Shown in pieces: positions 1 to 5,816 of a stretch of 7,747 nt of DNA. Positions within the stretch are counted from its first letter, which is position 1. Every line of letters begins with the position of its first letter. Source of the DNA: JAWPMT01 sp964653795 (GTDB taxonomy: Bacteria > Bacteroidota > Bacteroidia > Cytophagales > Cyclobacteriaceae); the NCBI GenBank assembly GCA_964653795.1, contig CAZZHO010000202.1:1-7747 (forward strand). Reading direction: 5' to 3'. The notes beneath the pieces are model-generated. The model did no database searches and had not been told where the DNA came from. It saw only the letters and a program-made list of their open reading frames with translations. The position numbers and the translations under genes were made by a program.

Positions 1-130
1 TCTGGGTTATGCCTGGAGAATTTGTACTTAATCATTGAATCAGTCTTATAGCTCGTCGTTCTAAGCCAACAAAGAAGAGCTATAAGACTGATTCAATGAT
101 TAAGTACAAATTCTCCAGGCATAACCCAGA
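1..130. repeat. Perfect 54-bp inverted repeat with 22-bp spacer
   Basis: Positions 1-54 are the exact reverse complement of 77-130, with no mismatch; the spacer is 55-76. Pairing continues weakly inside the spacer (56-57 with 74-75, 59-60 with 71-72). The right arm consists of 19 bp upstream of the desaturase plus its first 11 codons and two bases of the twelfth. The left arm therefore carries a mirror copy of that gene start on the minus strand (ATG at 35-33) reading off the window edge. The outer end coincides with position 1, so the full arm length cannot be known from this window. Either a fold-back artefact at a contig end or a genuine palindrome or inverted duplication would look like this. 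The repeat itself is certain; its biological reality is not. Confidence 0.95.
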
Positions 131-1196
131 GTTTGCCCAAACCCTCAGAGAGCGGGTCTACGGCTATTTCGCAGAAAATCAATTGGATAGAAATGGTGAC
201 TACCGAATGGTGGTTAAAAGTGCCATAGCCTTATCGCTATATCTTGTTCCATTCGTAATTGTTCTTACTGCTGGCTTCACTGATCTCTGGATACTCTTTT
301 CATTATGGTTTGTAATGGGGATGGGTAAAGTATTCATTGGAACTTCAGTGATGCACGATGCTTTGCATGGCTCTTACTCTTCCAAGAAATGGGTGAATAC
401 TTTCTTTGGAGCATCTGCCTGGATGGTGGGTGCAAATCCTAAAATGTGGAAAATACAGCACAATGTCCTCCATCACACTTACACCAATATTGAACATGCC
501 GATGAGGATATCTCACCTCGATTTGTATTGAGATTTACGCCGCATCAAGAACGTCGATGGTTTCATCGATTTCAGCATTTATATGCTTCTTTTTTCTATA
601 GTCTATCTATCATTTTGTGGGTGACCATCAAGGACTTTAGGAAACTGGCAGAATATCAAAAGGAGGGATTGGTGAAGAAGGGCGGTGAGTCAAGAGTTCT
701 GCTCACTAAAATCATTTTACATAAGATACTGTATTTCAGCTTTTTCCTGGTCTTACCAGCGTTAGTCTTGCCTTTCTCTTTCGGTATGGTATTGCTTATG
801 TACCTTTTTATGGAGGCAGTCACAGGGCTGTTGCTGACACTAATATTCCAGTCAGCCCATATTATGCCTGATGCTAACTTTATTGAGCAGGAAGAGGAGC
901 AGATAGAGGAAGACTGGGTAATCCATCAATTGACCACCACCACCAATTTTGGAAGGTCCAATAAAATATTGTTCTGGTTTACTGGAGGGTTGAATTTCCA
1001 GGTTGAGCACCACCTGTTTCCAGATATATGTCATATCCATTATCCCAAGATCGCGGATATTGTCAGGTCAACTGCCAAAGAGTTCGGATTACCTTACCAC
1101 GAGATAAGATCATTCCGATCAGCTCTATTGAAACATTTTGAGATGTTGCAAATATTAGGAGCGAGAGATCATGTGGCTAATAGAGTCTTGGCCTAA
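96..1196 (+). CDS. Membrane fatty acid desaturase (acyl-CoA/acyl-lipid type)
   Basis: Predicted integral-membrane di-iron desaturase of 366 residues that introduces a double bond into a fatty acyl chain using O2 and an electron donor. All three histidine clusters are visible: HDALH at 87-91, HNVLHH at 122-127, and QVEHH at 302-306. The motif HTYTNIEHADEDI follows box 2, as in the linoleoyl-CoA/delta-6-like branch. Hydrophobic stretches lie near residues 43-80 and 205-255, as expected for paired helices bracketing the boxes. The glutamine opening box 3 is typical of front-end desaturases, but there is no fused cytochrome b5 domain, so electrons presumably come from a separate ferredoxin or similar donor. 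The ATG at 96 is chosen because the N-terminal sequence leads without a gap into the conserved region; no Shine-Dalgarno is present. The first 35 bases lie in the right arm of the inverted repeat. The family is secure; regiospecificity and substrate are not determinable. Confidence 0.93.
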   Translation: MIKYKFSRHNPEFAQTLRERVYGYFAENQLDRNGDYRMVVKSAIALSLYLVPFVIVLTAGFTDLWILFSLWFVMGMGKVFIGTSVMHDALHGSYSSKKWVNTFFGASAWMVGANPKMWKIQHNVLHHTYTNIEHADEDISPRFVLRFTPHQERRWFHRFQHLYASFFYSLSIILWVTIKDFRKLAEYQKEGLVKKGGESRVLLTKIILHKILYFSFFLVLPALVLPFSFGMVLLMYLFMEAVTGLLLTLIFQSAHIMPDANFIEQEEEQIEEDWVIHQLTTTTNFGRSNKILFWFTGGLNFQVEHHLFPDICHIHYPKIADIVRSTAKEFGLPYHEIRSFRSALLKHFEMLQILGARDHVANRVLA

Positions 1197-1197
1197 T

Positions 1198-1205
1198 TAA
1201 GTTTG
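1198..1205 (+). promoter_or_regulatory. Candidate Bacteroidota -7 promoter element
   Basis: TAAGTTTG is an exact match to the Bacteroidota sigma-factor -7 consensus TAnnTTTG. It begins two bases after the desaturase stop codon and would place a transcription start about 60 bases before the small membrane-protein gene at 1272. No good TTTG sits at the expected -33 distance, so the call is weak. Confidence 0.22.
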
Positions 1206-1271
1206 GCACTTATAGGATTGTTAGTCTCGGTAATTAGGAGCATATTTATATAACAATCTAACCTTATAATT

Positions 1272-1439
1272 ATGACTAACATACTTTATGTCATCGGTCT
1301 CATATGTGCCATATGGGTCATTTTTGATGTTTGGACAAAACAAAAAATGGACACAGGAGGAAAAATCATTTGGACGATTTGTGCATTATTCTTCAGTGTC
1401 ATTACCGCTATAGTTTACTACTTCATGAAAAAGAGATAG
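1272..1439 (+). CDS. Small two-helix membrane protein, PLDc_N-like
   Basis: This open frame encodes 55 residues. Two hydrophobic segments (about residues 4-20 and 32-51) are joined by a short polar loop reading DVWTKQKMDTGGK, and the protein ends in a basic MKKR tail. The order 'helix, D-x-W, K-M-x-TGGK-I-x-W, helix, IVYY-x-x-K' resembles the small PLDc_N-type (phospholipase D/nuclease N-terminal-like) membrane proteins common in Bacteroidota. These stand alone and lack any phospholipase catalytic domain, and their function is unknown. It is supported as a real gene by this motif, by a strong terminator six bases after the stop codon, and by an otherwise empty intergenic region. The upstream neighbour is a lipid desaturase and both are membrane proteins, but a functional link is only speculation. 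A predicted protein this short is easily missed by gene finders. Confidence 0.72.
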   Translation: MTNILYVIGLICAIWVIFDVWTKQKMDTGGKIIWTICALFFSVITAIVYYFMKKR

Positions 1440-1444
1440 AGATA

Positions 1445-1466
1445 GGGAGCTTTTGCTCCCTTTTTT
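1445..1466 (+). terminator. Rho-independent terminator after the small membrane protein
   Basis: GGGAGC (1445-1450), loop TTTT, GCTCCC (1455-1460), then six T residues (1461-1466). The stem can extend by one A-T pair (1444 with 1461). It sits six bases past the stop at 1439 and would end transcripts of the small membrane-protein gene, and possibly of the desaturase upstream. Confidence 0.88.
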
Positions 1467-1702
1467 ATTTCCACCCTTAACTATATCCTCTTTCCCTGAG
1501 ATACCCCCTTGTCCTAGAATACCTTCTTTGTCCTTCCTTGTCTTAGAATACTCTGATTTCCTACCTCGACGGTATTGGCTCTAAAGAACTAGCTTGAAGT
1601 ATTAGATGTTAACAGAGAGTAATACACACCACTCAACAAAGAGTGTAAGCGTGAATTGCGTTTAGTTATTAATTTCGGATTCGATAAAATCTGGATTACA
1701 GA
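1467..1702. other. Intergenic stretch before the M42 peptidase gene
   Basis: I found no open frame with recognisable coding character, no structured RNA family and no exact TAnnTTTG promoter here. The segment holds a short direct repeat (1507-1522 and 1536-1551) in a pyrimidine-rich tract and a minor 5-bp hairpin (CACTC at 1630-1634, GAGTG at 1641-1645). It presumably contains the promoter and 5' leader of the peptidase gene; the nearest -7-like string, TAATTTCG at about 1670, has one mismatch and no clear -33 partner. Confidence 0.6.
1507..1551. repeat. Short imperfect direct repeat, two 16-bp copies
   Basis: CCTTGTCCTAGAATAC at 1507-1522 and CCTTGTCTTAGAATAC at 1536-1551 differ at one base and are 29 bp apart start to start. 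The spacing is near three helical turns less two bases, so a dimeric binding site is possible, but a slipped duplication in a pyrimidine-rich tract is equally likely. Confidence 0.6.
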
Positions 1703-2770
1703 ATGGATAGCAAAAGCAGAGATTTCTTATATAAATACCTAAACAACGCCTCACCTACAGGATTTGAATCCAGCGGGCAAGAGATTTGGCTCGAATATGT
1801 CAAACCTTATTTGGACGACTATATATCCGATACGTATGGAACAGTCGTAGCCGTTACGAATCCAGACCATCCATATAAGGTGGTTATAGAGGCACATGCC
1901 GATGAGATTTCTTGGTTTGTTAATTATATCAATGATAAGGGCTATATCTATGTGGTAAGAAATGGGGGCTCAGATCATCAAATAGCTCCTTCCAAAAGAG
2001 TCAATATCCATACTAAGAAGGGTGTGGTCAAAGGGGTCTTTGGCTGGCCTGCCATTCATGTGAGGAAAGAGAAGGAAGAATCTCCTTCCTTAAAAAATAT
2101 CTTTATTGACGTTGGAGCAAGCTCGAAAGAGGAGGTAGAGGAGATGGGGATCCATGTGGGCTCGGTGATCACTTTCGATGATGAATTGATGGAGTTGAAT
2201 GACCAATACTTTGTAGGAAGAGCCCTTGATAACCGTATTGGCGGCTTTATGATTGCGGAAGTGCTGAGAAGGCTGCATGAAAATAAGGTCAAGCTGCCTT
2301 TTGGGCTCTATGTGGTGAATGCGGTTCAGGAAGAGATTGGCTTAAGGGGAGCAGAGATGATATCCAGAAAAATTGCTCCAAATGTGGCAATCGTAACTGA
2401 TGTGACACATGATACCAACGCTCCGATGTATGATAAGGTGAAGAGCGGTGACATCTCTTGCGGGAAAGGCCCTACACTATCGTATGCGCCAGCAGTGCAA
2501 AACAATCTCAGGGACCTGATCATCGATGTAGCGAATAGCAAGGAAATTCCTTTTCAGCGCTTGGCTAGCTCCCGATTTACGGGAACTGATACTGATGCAT
2601 TTGCTTATTCTTCAGATGGCGTTGCCTCCGCATTGATCTCTTTGCCGTTAAAGTATATGCATACTACGGTGGAGACAGTTCACCGAGACGATGTTGAGTC
2701 AGTAATAAAGCTGATATATGAGACATTGCTGCGACTAGAGGATGGCCAGGACTTCAGATATATTAAATAG
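1703..2770 (+). CDS. M42-family metallopeptidase (glutamyl/leucyl aminopeptidase-like)
   Basis: A 355-residue cytosolic di-metal aminopeptidase that removes N-terminal residues from short peptides; family members form large tetrahedral particles. The metal-site pattern of family M42 is complete: H65 and D67 in EAHADEIS, the bridging D176 in GRALDNRIGG, the general base E210 and ligand E211 in AVQEEIGLRGAE, D233 in VTDVTHDTNAP, and H320 in YMHTTVE. The supporting RFTGTDTDAF motif is at 291-300. The length matches the family and there is no signal peptide. The ATG at 1703 gives the usual short N-terminal lead into 'NNASPTGFE', which aligns with the canonical start; no Shine-Dalgarno is seen. 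The 3' end overlaps the next gene by 29 bp, suggesting co-transcription and translational coupling. Exact specificity (Glu/Asp, Leu, Lys or broad) cannot be told from sequence; some relatives are annotated as endoglucanases, which is a historical misnomer. Confidence 0.95.
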   Translation: MDSKSRDFLYKYLNNASPTGFESSGQEIWLEYVKPYLDDYISDTYGTVVAVTNPDHPYKVVIEAHADEISWFVNYINDKGYIYVVRNGGSDHQIAPSKRVNIHTKKGVVKGVFGWPAIHVRKEKEESPSLKNIFIDVGASSKEEVEEMGIHVGSVITFDDELMELNDQYFVGRALDNRIGGFMIAEVLRRLHENKVKLPFGLYVVNAVQEEIGLRGAEMISRKIAPNVAIVTDVTHDTNAPMYDKVKSGDISCGKGPTLSYAPAVQNNLRDLIIDVANSKEIPFQRLASSRFTGTDTDAFAYSSDGVASALISLPLKYMHTTVETVHRDDVESVIKLIYETLLRLEDGQDFRYIK

Positions 2771-3524
2771 TCAACAAGTAATTGATCAGATGGGGCGGAA
2801 TGTAGATCTGCCCCTATTTCCAAAACGGGTGGTTTCACTGGTTCCCAGTATTACGGAATACTTGGTAGATATTGGATTGGGAGACAGACTAGTAGGTAGA
2901 ACCAAATTCTGCATTCGACCTAAAGCAGTACTAAAGAAAGTAAAGGTCATTGGTGGTACCAAGCAGTTTAACTTCGATGCGATTAAAGAACTCCACCCAG
3001 ACCTGATTATAGGTAATAAAGAAGAAAATTATCAGGATGGGATTGAAATACTGGCTGAAAACTATCCCGTATGGATGAGTGACGTTCAGAATATGGAGCA
3101 GAACTATGATATGATGATGTCGCTGGGGGTAATTACCGGATGTGAATCTCAGGCGGGACTATGGGCTTCTAATGTCAGGGAAAATTTCAAAAAATATTAT
3201 AAAAGATACTCTGGAAGGGTTCTTTACATGATTTGGAGAAAACCGTATATGGCTGCAGGCAGCGATACTTTTATCAGTCATGTTCTTGATTATTTAGGCT
3301 ATGAAAATGCCGTTCTCCAGAGGAGGTATCCAGAGATTGACCCTTTTATTTTGGAGGAGCTAAAACCTGATCAGATATTTCTCAGCTCTGAGCCATTTCC
3401 GTTCAAAATAAAGCATGTTCAAGAGATGGAATCTCTCCAACCTTCAGCAAAAGCCAGGTTGGTCGATGGCGAAGCTTTTTCCTGGTATGGAAGTAGACTA
3501 GCCAAGGTGACTTTTGACTTCTGA
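2742..3524 (+). CDS. Signal-less substrate-binding-protein-fold protein (helical backbone metal receptor / BtuF-like)
   Basis: This 260-residue protein belongs to the BtuF/FecB/TroA-type periplasmic-binding fold. Visible family signatures are 'DQMGRNVDLP..PKRVVSLVPSITEYL' (15-41), VGRTKFCIRP (51-60), VIGGTKQF (69-76), the PDLIIGNKEEN block (86-96), MIWRKPYM (163-170) and FSWYGSRL (246-253). True transporter components carry a signal or lipoprotein peptide; here the fold begins by residue 15 and no signal sequence is present, so the product is predicted to stay in the cytoplasm. No permease or ATPase gene adjoins it. The ATG at 2742 lies inside the end of the peptidase gene; the next in-frame ATG (2790) would cut into the conserved DQMGR motif, so the overlap start is preferred. 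Ligand is unknown; cobalamin, haem or chelated metal are what relatives bind, and F57-C58 with nearby residues is only a possible site. Confidence 0.85.
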   Translation: MARTSDILNSQQVIDQMGRNVDLPLFPKRVVSLVPSITEYLVDIGLGDRLVGRTKFCIRPKAVLKKVKVIGGTKQFNFDAIKELHPDLIIGNKEENYQDGIEILAENYPVWMSDVQNMEQNYDMMMSLGVITGCESQAGLWASNVRENFKKYYKRYSGRVLYMIWRKPYMAAGSDTFISHVLDYLGYENAVLQRRYPEIDPFILEELKPDQIFLSSEPFPFKIKHVQEMESLQPSAKARLVDGEAFSWYGSRLAKVTFDF

Positions 3525-3530
3525 TTGTGC

Positions 3531-4520
3531 CTACCTGAGAAAAGACATTGCCTCTTCAACCATGGTTTTAGATCCAATATAGAAAGGAGCTCTTTGGTGG
3601 AATTCTGTGGGCTGAATTTCCATTATTCTTTCATGCCCATTGGTGGCTGCTCCACCAGCTTGCTCGGCTATGAATGCCAAGGCATTGCATTCATAGAGTA
3701 GTCTTAACTTGCCATTAGGAGCCTTAGAGGTTTTTGGGTATAGGTAAACTCCCCCCTTCAGCATATTTCTATGGTAGTCAGCAACCAAAGAGCCGATATA
3801 CCTCGCTGTAAGCCCTTCTTTCTTGCAGTGTTCGATGTATCCTCGAGTGCCTTCCTCAAATTGGTGCCAACCTCCCTCATTGATTGAATAGATATTACCT
3901 CCATCAGGGCACTTCATGCTTGGGTGTGAGAGTACAAATTCTCCTAAAGAAGGTTCAAGCGTGAATCCATGGACCCCATTTCCTGTAGTATAGACCAGCA
4001 TGGTGGAGGAGCCATAAAGAATGTAGCCAGCAGCAACTTGCTCTGTTCCTTTCTGTAAAACATCTTCATCTTGTACAGGTCCTCCAATAGGAGTCAATCT
4101 TCTATAGATAGAGAAAATTGTTCCGATTGAAACATTAACGTCTATGTTGGAGGATCCATCCAAAGGATCCATCGCTACCACATACCTACAGTTGGGATTA
4201 AGGTGAACGATCTCCTGCTCTTCTTCGGAAATAATAGCACAGGTCATGCCGCCATTTCGAAGGGCTCTGGTAAACCGTATGTTGGCAATGACATCAAGCT
4301 TCTGCTGGTCTTCCCCCTGTACATTCTGCGCTCCATATGCGCCCGCAATATCCAGTAAGCCTGATTTGTTGACCTCTCTATTGATGATCTTTCCAGCCAA
4401 GGCAATGTCCCTCAACAATTGAGAGAGCTCGCCAGTGGATTCAGGATACTCATCCTGCTTCTTTTTGATAAATCGATCAAGGGTGGTGCCGATGGGTAGG
4501 CCAAGACTAAATTTGTTCAT
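3531..4520 (-). CDS. fbp: Class 1 fructose-1,6-bisphosphatase
   Basis: A cytosolic Mg2+-dependent enzyme that hydrolyses fructose 1,6-bisphosphate to fructose 6-phosphate, the irreversible gluconeogenic step. The 329-residue length is typical. Catalytic signatures are all present: GEDQQKLD with E70/D71, ISEEE at 97-101 (metal-binding glutamates), the diagnostic DPLDGSSNID at 118-127, the phosphate-site segment RYIGSLVADYHRN at 240-252, and KLRLLYECNA at 271-280 with the metal ligand E277. The ATG at 4520 begins MNKFSLGLPIGTTLDRFI, a standard N-terminus for the family. The 3' end faces the binding-protein gene across only 6 bp, with no hairpin between. The 5' end is 60 bp from a divergent aspartate kinase gene, and a promoter candidate lies in that gap. 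Whether the enzyme is AMP-inhibited cannot be judged confidently from sequence alone. Confidence 0.97.
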   Translation of the reverse strand: MNKFSLGLPIGTTLDRFIKKKQDEYPESTGELSQLLRDIALAGKIINREVNKSGLLDIAGAYGAQNVQGEDQQKLDVIANIRFTRALRNGGMTCAIISEEEQEIVHLNPNCRYVVAMDPLDGSSNIDVNVSIGTIFSIYRRLTPIGGPVQDEDVLQKGTEQVAAGYILYGSSTMLVYTTGNGVHGFTLEPSLGEFVLSHPSMKCPDGGNIYSINEGGWHQFEEGTRGYIEHCKKEGLTARYIGSLVADYHRNMLKGGVYLYPKTSKAPNGKLRLLYECNALAFIAEQAGGAATNGHERIMEIQPTEFHQRAPFYIGSKTMVEEAMSFLR

Positions 4521-4540
4521 TATTGCGGTAGAATAAGTCG

Positions 4541-4568
4541 CGAAAATAAGTTAATTCAATAATTTCAA
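4541..4568 (-). promoter_or_regulatory. Candidate promoter of fbp
   Basis: Reading the minus strand, TTG (4568-4566) is followed after 17 bases by TATTTTCG (4548-4541), one mismatch from the Bacteroidota -7 consensus TAnnTTTG and with acceptable spacing to the -33 TTG. It would start transcription about 15 bases before the fbp ATG at 4520. No equally good element was found for the divergent kinase gene in the same 60-bp gap. Confidence 0.35.
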
Positions 4569-4580
4569 TCGTTTGCATAC

Positions 4581-5816
4581 GTGATAATTTTTAAGTTCGG
4601 CGGCGCTTCGGTAAAAGATGCGAATTCCATCAGAAATCTCGCAGAGATATTAAAAACGTATGAAAATCAGTCTCCATTTGTGGTTATCTCGGCAATGGGT
4701 AAGATGACCAATTTTTTGGAACGTATTGCGGAATGCGGGTACAATCAAAAGTCCGAGACTGGTCAATTACTCACCCAATTTCATGACCAGCATTTAACTG
4801 TTTGCAAGGACCTATGTTTAAAAGACCTGAGTCAATTAAATCGTTGGTTTGAGGAGTTGGAGGGCAATATCAATGCTAGCTCTTGCGGTTTCAGCGAATA
4901 TTATGATCAAATCATTCCATTTGGCGAGTTATACTCTACTTATATTATCGCTAGCTATTTGAGCTCAACTTTACCACATGTTCAATGGATTGATGCTCGA
5001 GAAGTTATTGCCACTGATGACCATTTCAGAGGAGCTCAAGTAGATTGGGACGCAACAGGCCAGAGAATAGCTGATTTGAAGGTGAGAAAAAGTATTTACA
5101 TCACGCAAGGCTTTATAGGTGCTTGTCAAGATTGGAAAATGACTTCTTTGGGTCGTGAAGGGTCCGATTATTCTGCGGCGATTTTTGCCAGCTGCTTGAA
5201 TGCGGAGGAGGTTGTTTTTTGGAAAGATGTGCCCGGTATCATGAATGCTGATCCAAAACTATTTTCTAATGCAGAGAAATTTGATTTGCTGAGTTACCAG
5301 GAAGCCACTGAGATGACCTACTATGGGGCTAAGGTCATTCATTCCAAAACACTCAAACCTCTTGCACAAAAGAAGATCCCATTAAAAGTGAAGTCCTTCA
5401 TTGAACCCTCGGAGGTGGGTACAACGATCTTTGAAGAAACGCAGGAAAAGTTTTTACCAACCTATGTCTTCAGGCCCAATCAAGTACTAGTCACGTTGAA
5501 AAGTCGCTCTAATGAATTCACAGATGAAAAATTGCTTATTGAGATCTTGACAATCCTCGATAAGATAGGGGTAAGGCTAAACATGATGCAACGTTCTGCT
5601 CTGTCATTCTCATTCTGTACAGATGATGAAGATGATGTTGTTGAGGAGATTCATCGCCATTTTCAGGGCAATTTTGAAATGTACTACAATGAGGGGCTGC
5701 AGCTAGCTACCGTCAAAAACTTCAACAAAGAATCCTTAGCATCACTTCCTTCCGCAAAGGAAGTCTTGTTGGAACAGATCACACGGTTTAACTACCAACG
5801 GCTGTTCAAAATTTAA
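4581..5816 (+). CDS. lysC: Monofunctional aspartate kinase
   Basis: Phosphorylates L-aspartate to aspartyl-phosphate, the entry step to lysine/diaminopimelate, threonine and methionine. The kinase domain (about 1-280) shows the nucleotide/phosphate loop KFGGASVKD (5-13), VVISAMGKMTN (34-44), the catalytic SLGREGSDYSAA block (189-200), VVFWKDVPGIMNADP (211-225) and EMTYYGAKVIHSKTLKPL (244-261). A regulatory ACT-type domain follows (about 303-365). The second ACT unit looks abbreviated: a strand GLQLATVKNF (372-381) then a short tail ending near 411, shorter than the roughly 450 residues of the E. coli lysine-sensitive enzyme but usual for Bacteroidota forms. The GTG at 4581 is the start because IIFKFGG is the family N-terminus and no ATG is available. 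The gene is divergent from fbp, and its stop overlaps that of the facing kinase gene by 4 bp. The symbol lysC is generic here; effector specificity is unknown. Confidence 0.93.
   Translation: MIIFKFGGASVKDANSIRNLAEILKTYENQSPFVVISAMGKMTNFLERIAECGYNQKSETGQLLTQFHDQHLTVCKDLCLKDLSQLNRWFEELEGNINASSCGFSEYYDQIIPFGELYSTYIIASYLSSTLPHVQWIDAREVIATDDHFRGAQVDWDATGQRIADLKVRKSIYITQGFIGACQDWKMTSLGREGSDYSAAIFASCLNAEEVVFWKDVPGIMNADPKLFSNAEKFDLLSYQEATEMTYYGAKVIHSKTLKPLAQKKIPLKVKSFIEPSEVGTTIFEETQEKFLPTYVFRPNQVLVTLKSRSNEFTDEKLLIEILTILDKIGVRLNMMQRSALSFSFCTDDEDDVVEEIHRHFQGNFEMYYNEGLQLATVKNFNKESLASLPSAKEVLLEQITRFNYQRLFKI

Noticed and set aside
1..130. Inverted repeat as insertion-sequence ends or an attachment site
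   Set aside because: The arms include coding sequence of the desaturase, the spacer is only 22 bp, and there is no transposase or integrase gene in the window.
852..1040. Open frame on the minus strand inside the desaturase gene
   Set aside because: It lies wholly antisense to a region encoding conserved desaturase residues including the QVEHH box, and its product has no recognisable motif.
1630..1645. CACTC-loop-GAGTG hairpin ahead of the M42 peptidase gene
   Set aside because: The stem is only 5 bp with no T-tract or conserved riboswitch-like context; such stems are expected by chance.
2056..2541. Three overlapping open frames on the minus strand inside the M42 peptidase gene
   Set aside because: All are antisense to conserved catalytic segments of the peptidase, and the translations show no domain signature.
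2790..3524. Alternative, non-overlapping ATG start for the receptor-like gene
   Set aside because: Starting here would remove half of the conserved DQMGR motif, which homologues carry, so the overlapping ATG at 2742 is preferred.
3641..3657. TGGTGG/CCACCA hairpin as a possible fbp terminator or regulatory stem
   Set aside because: It is inside fbp codons for the conserved glycine/alanine segment EQAGGAATN, with no T-run, so the symmetry follows from the protein sequence.
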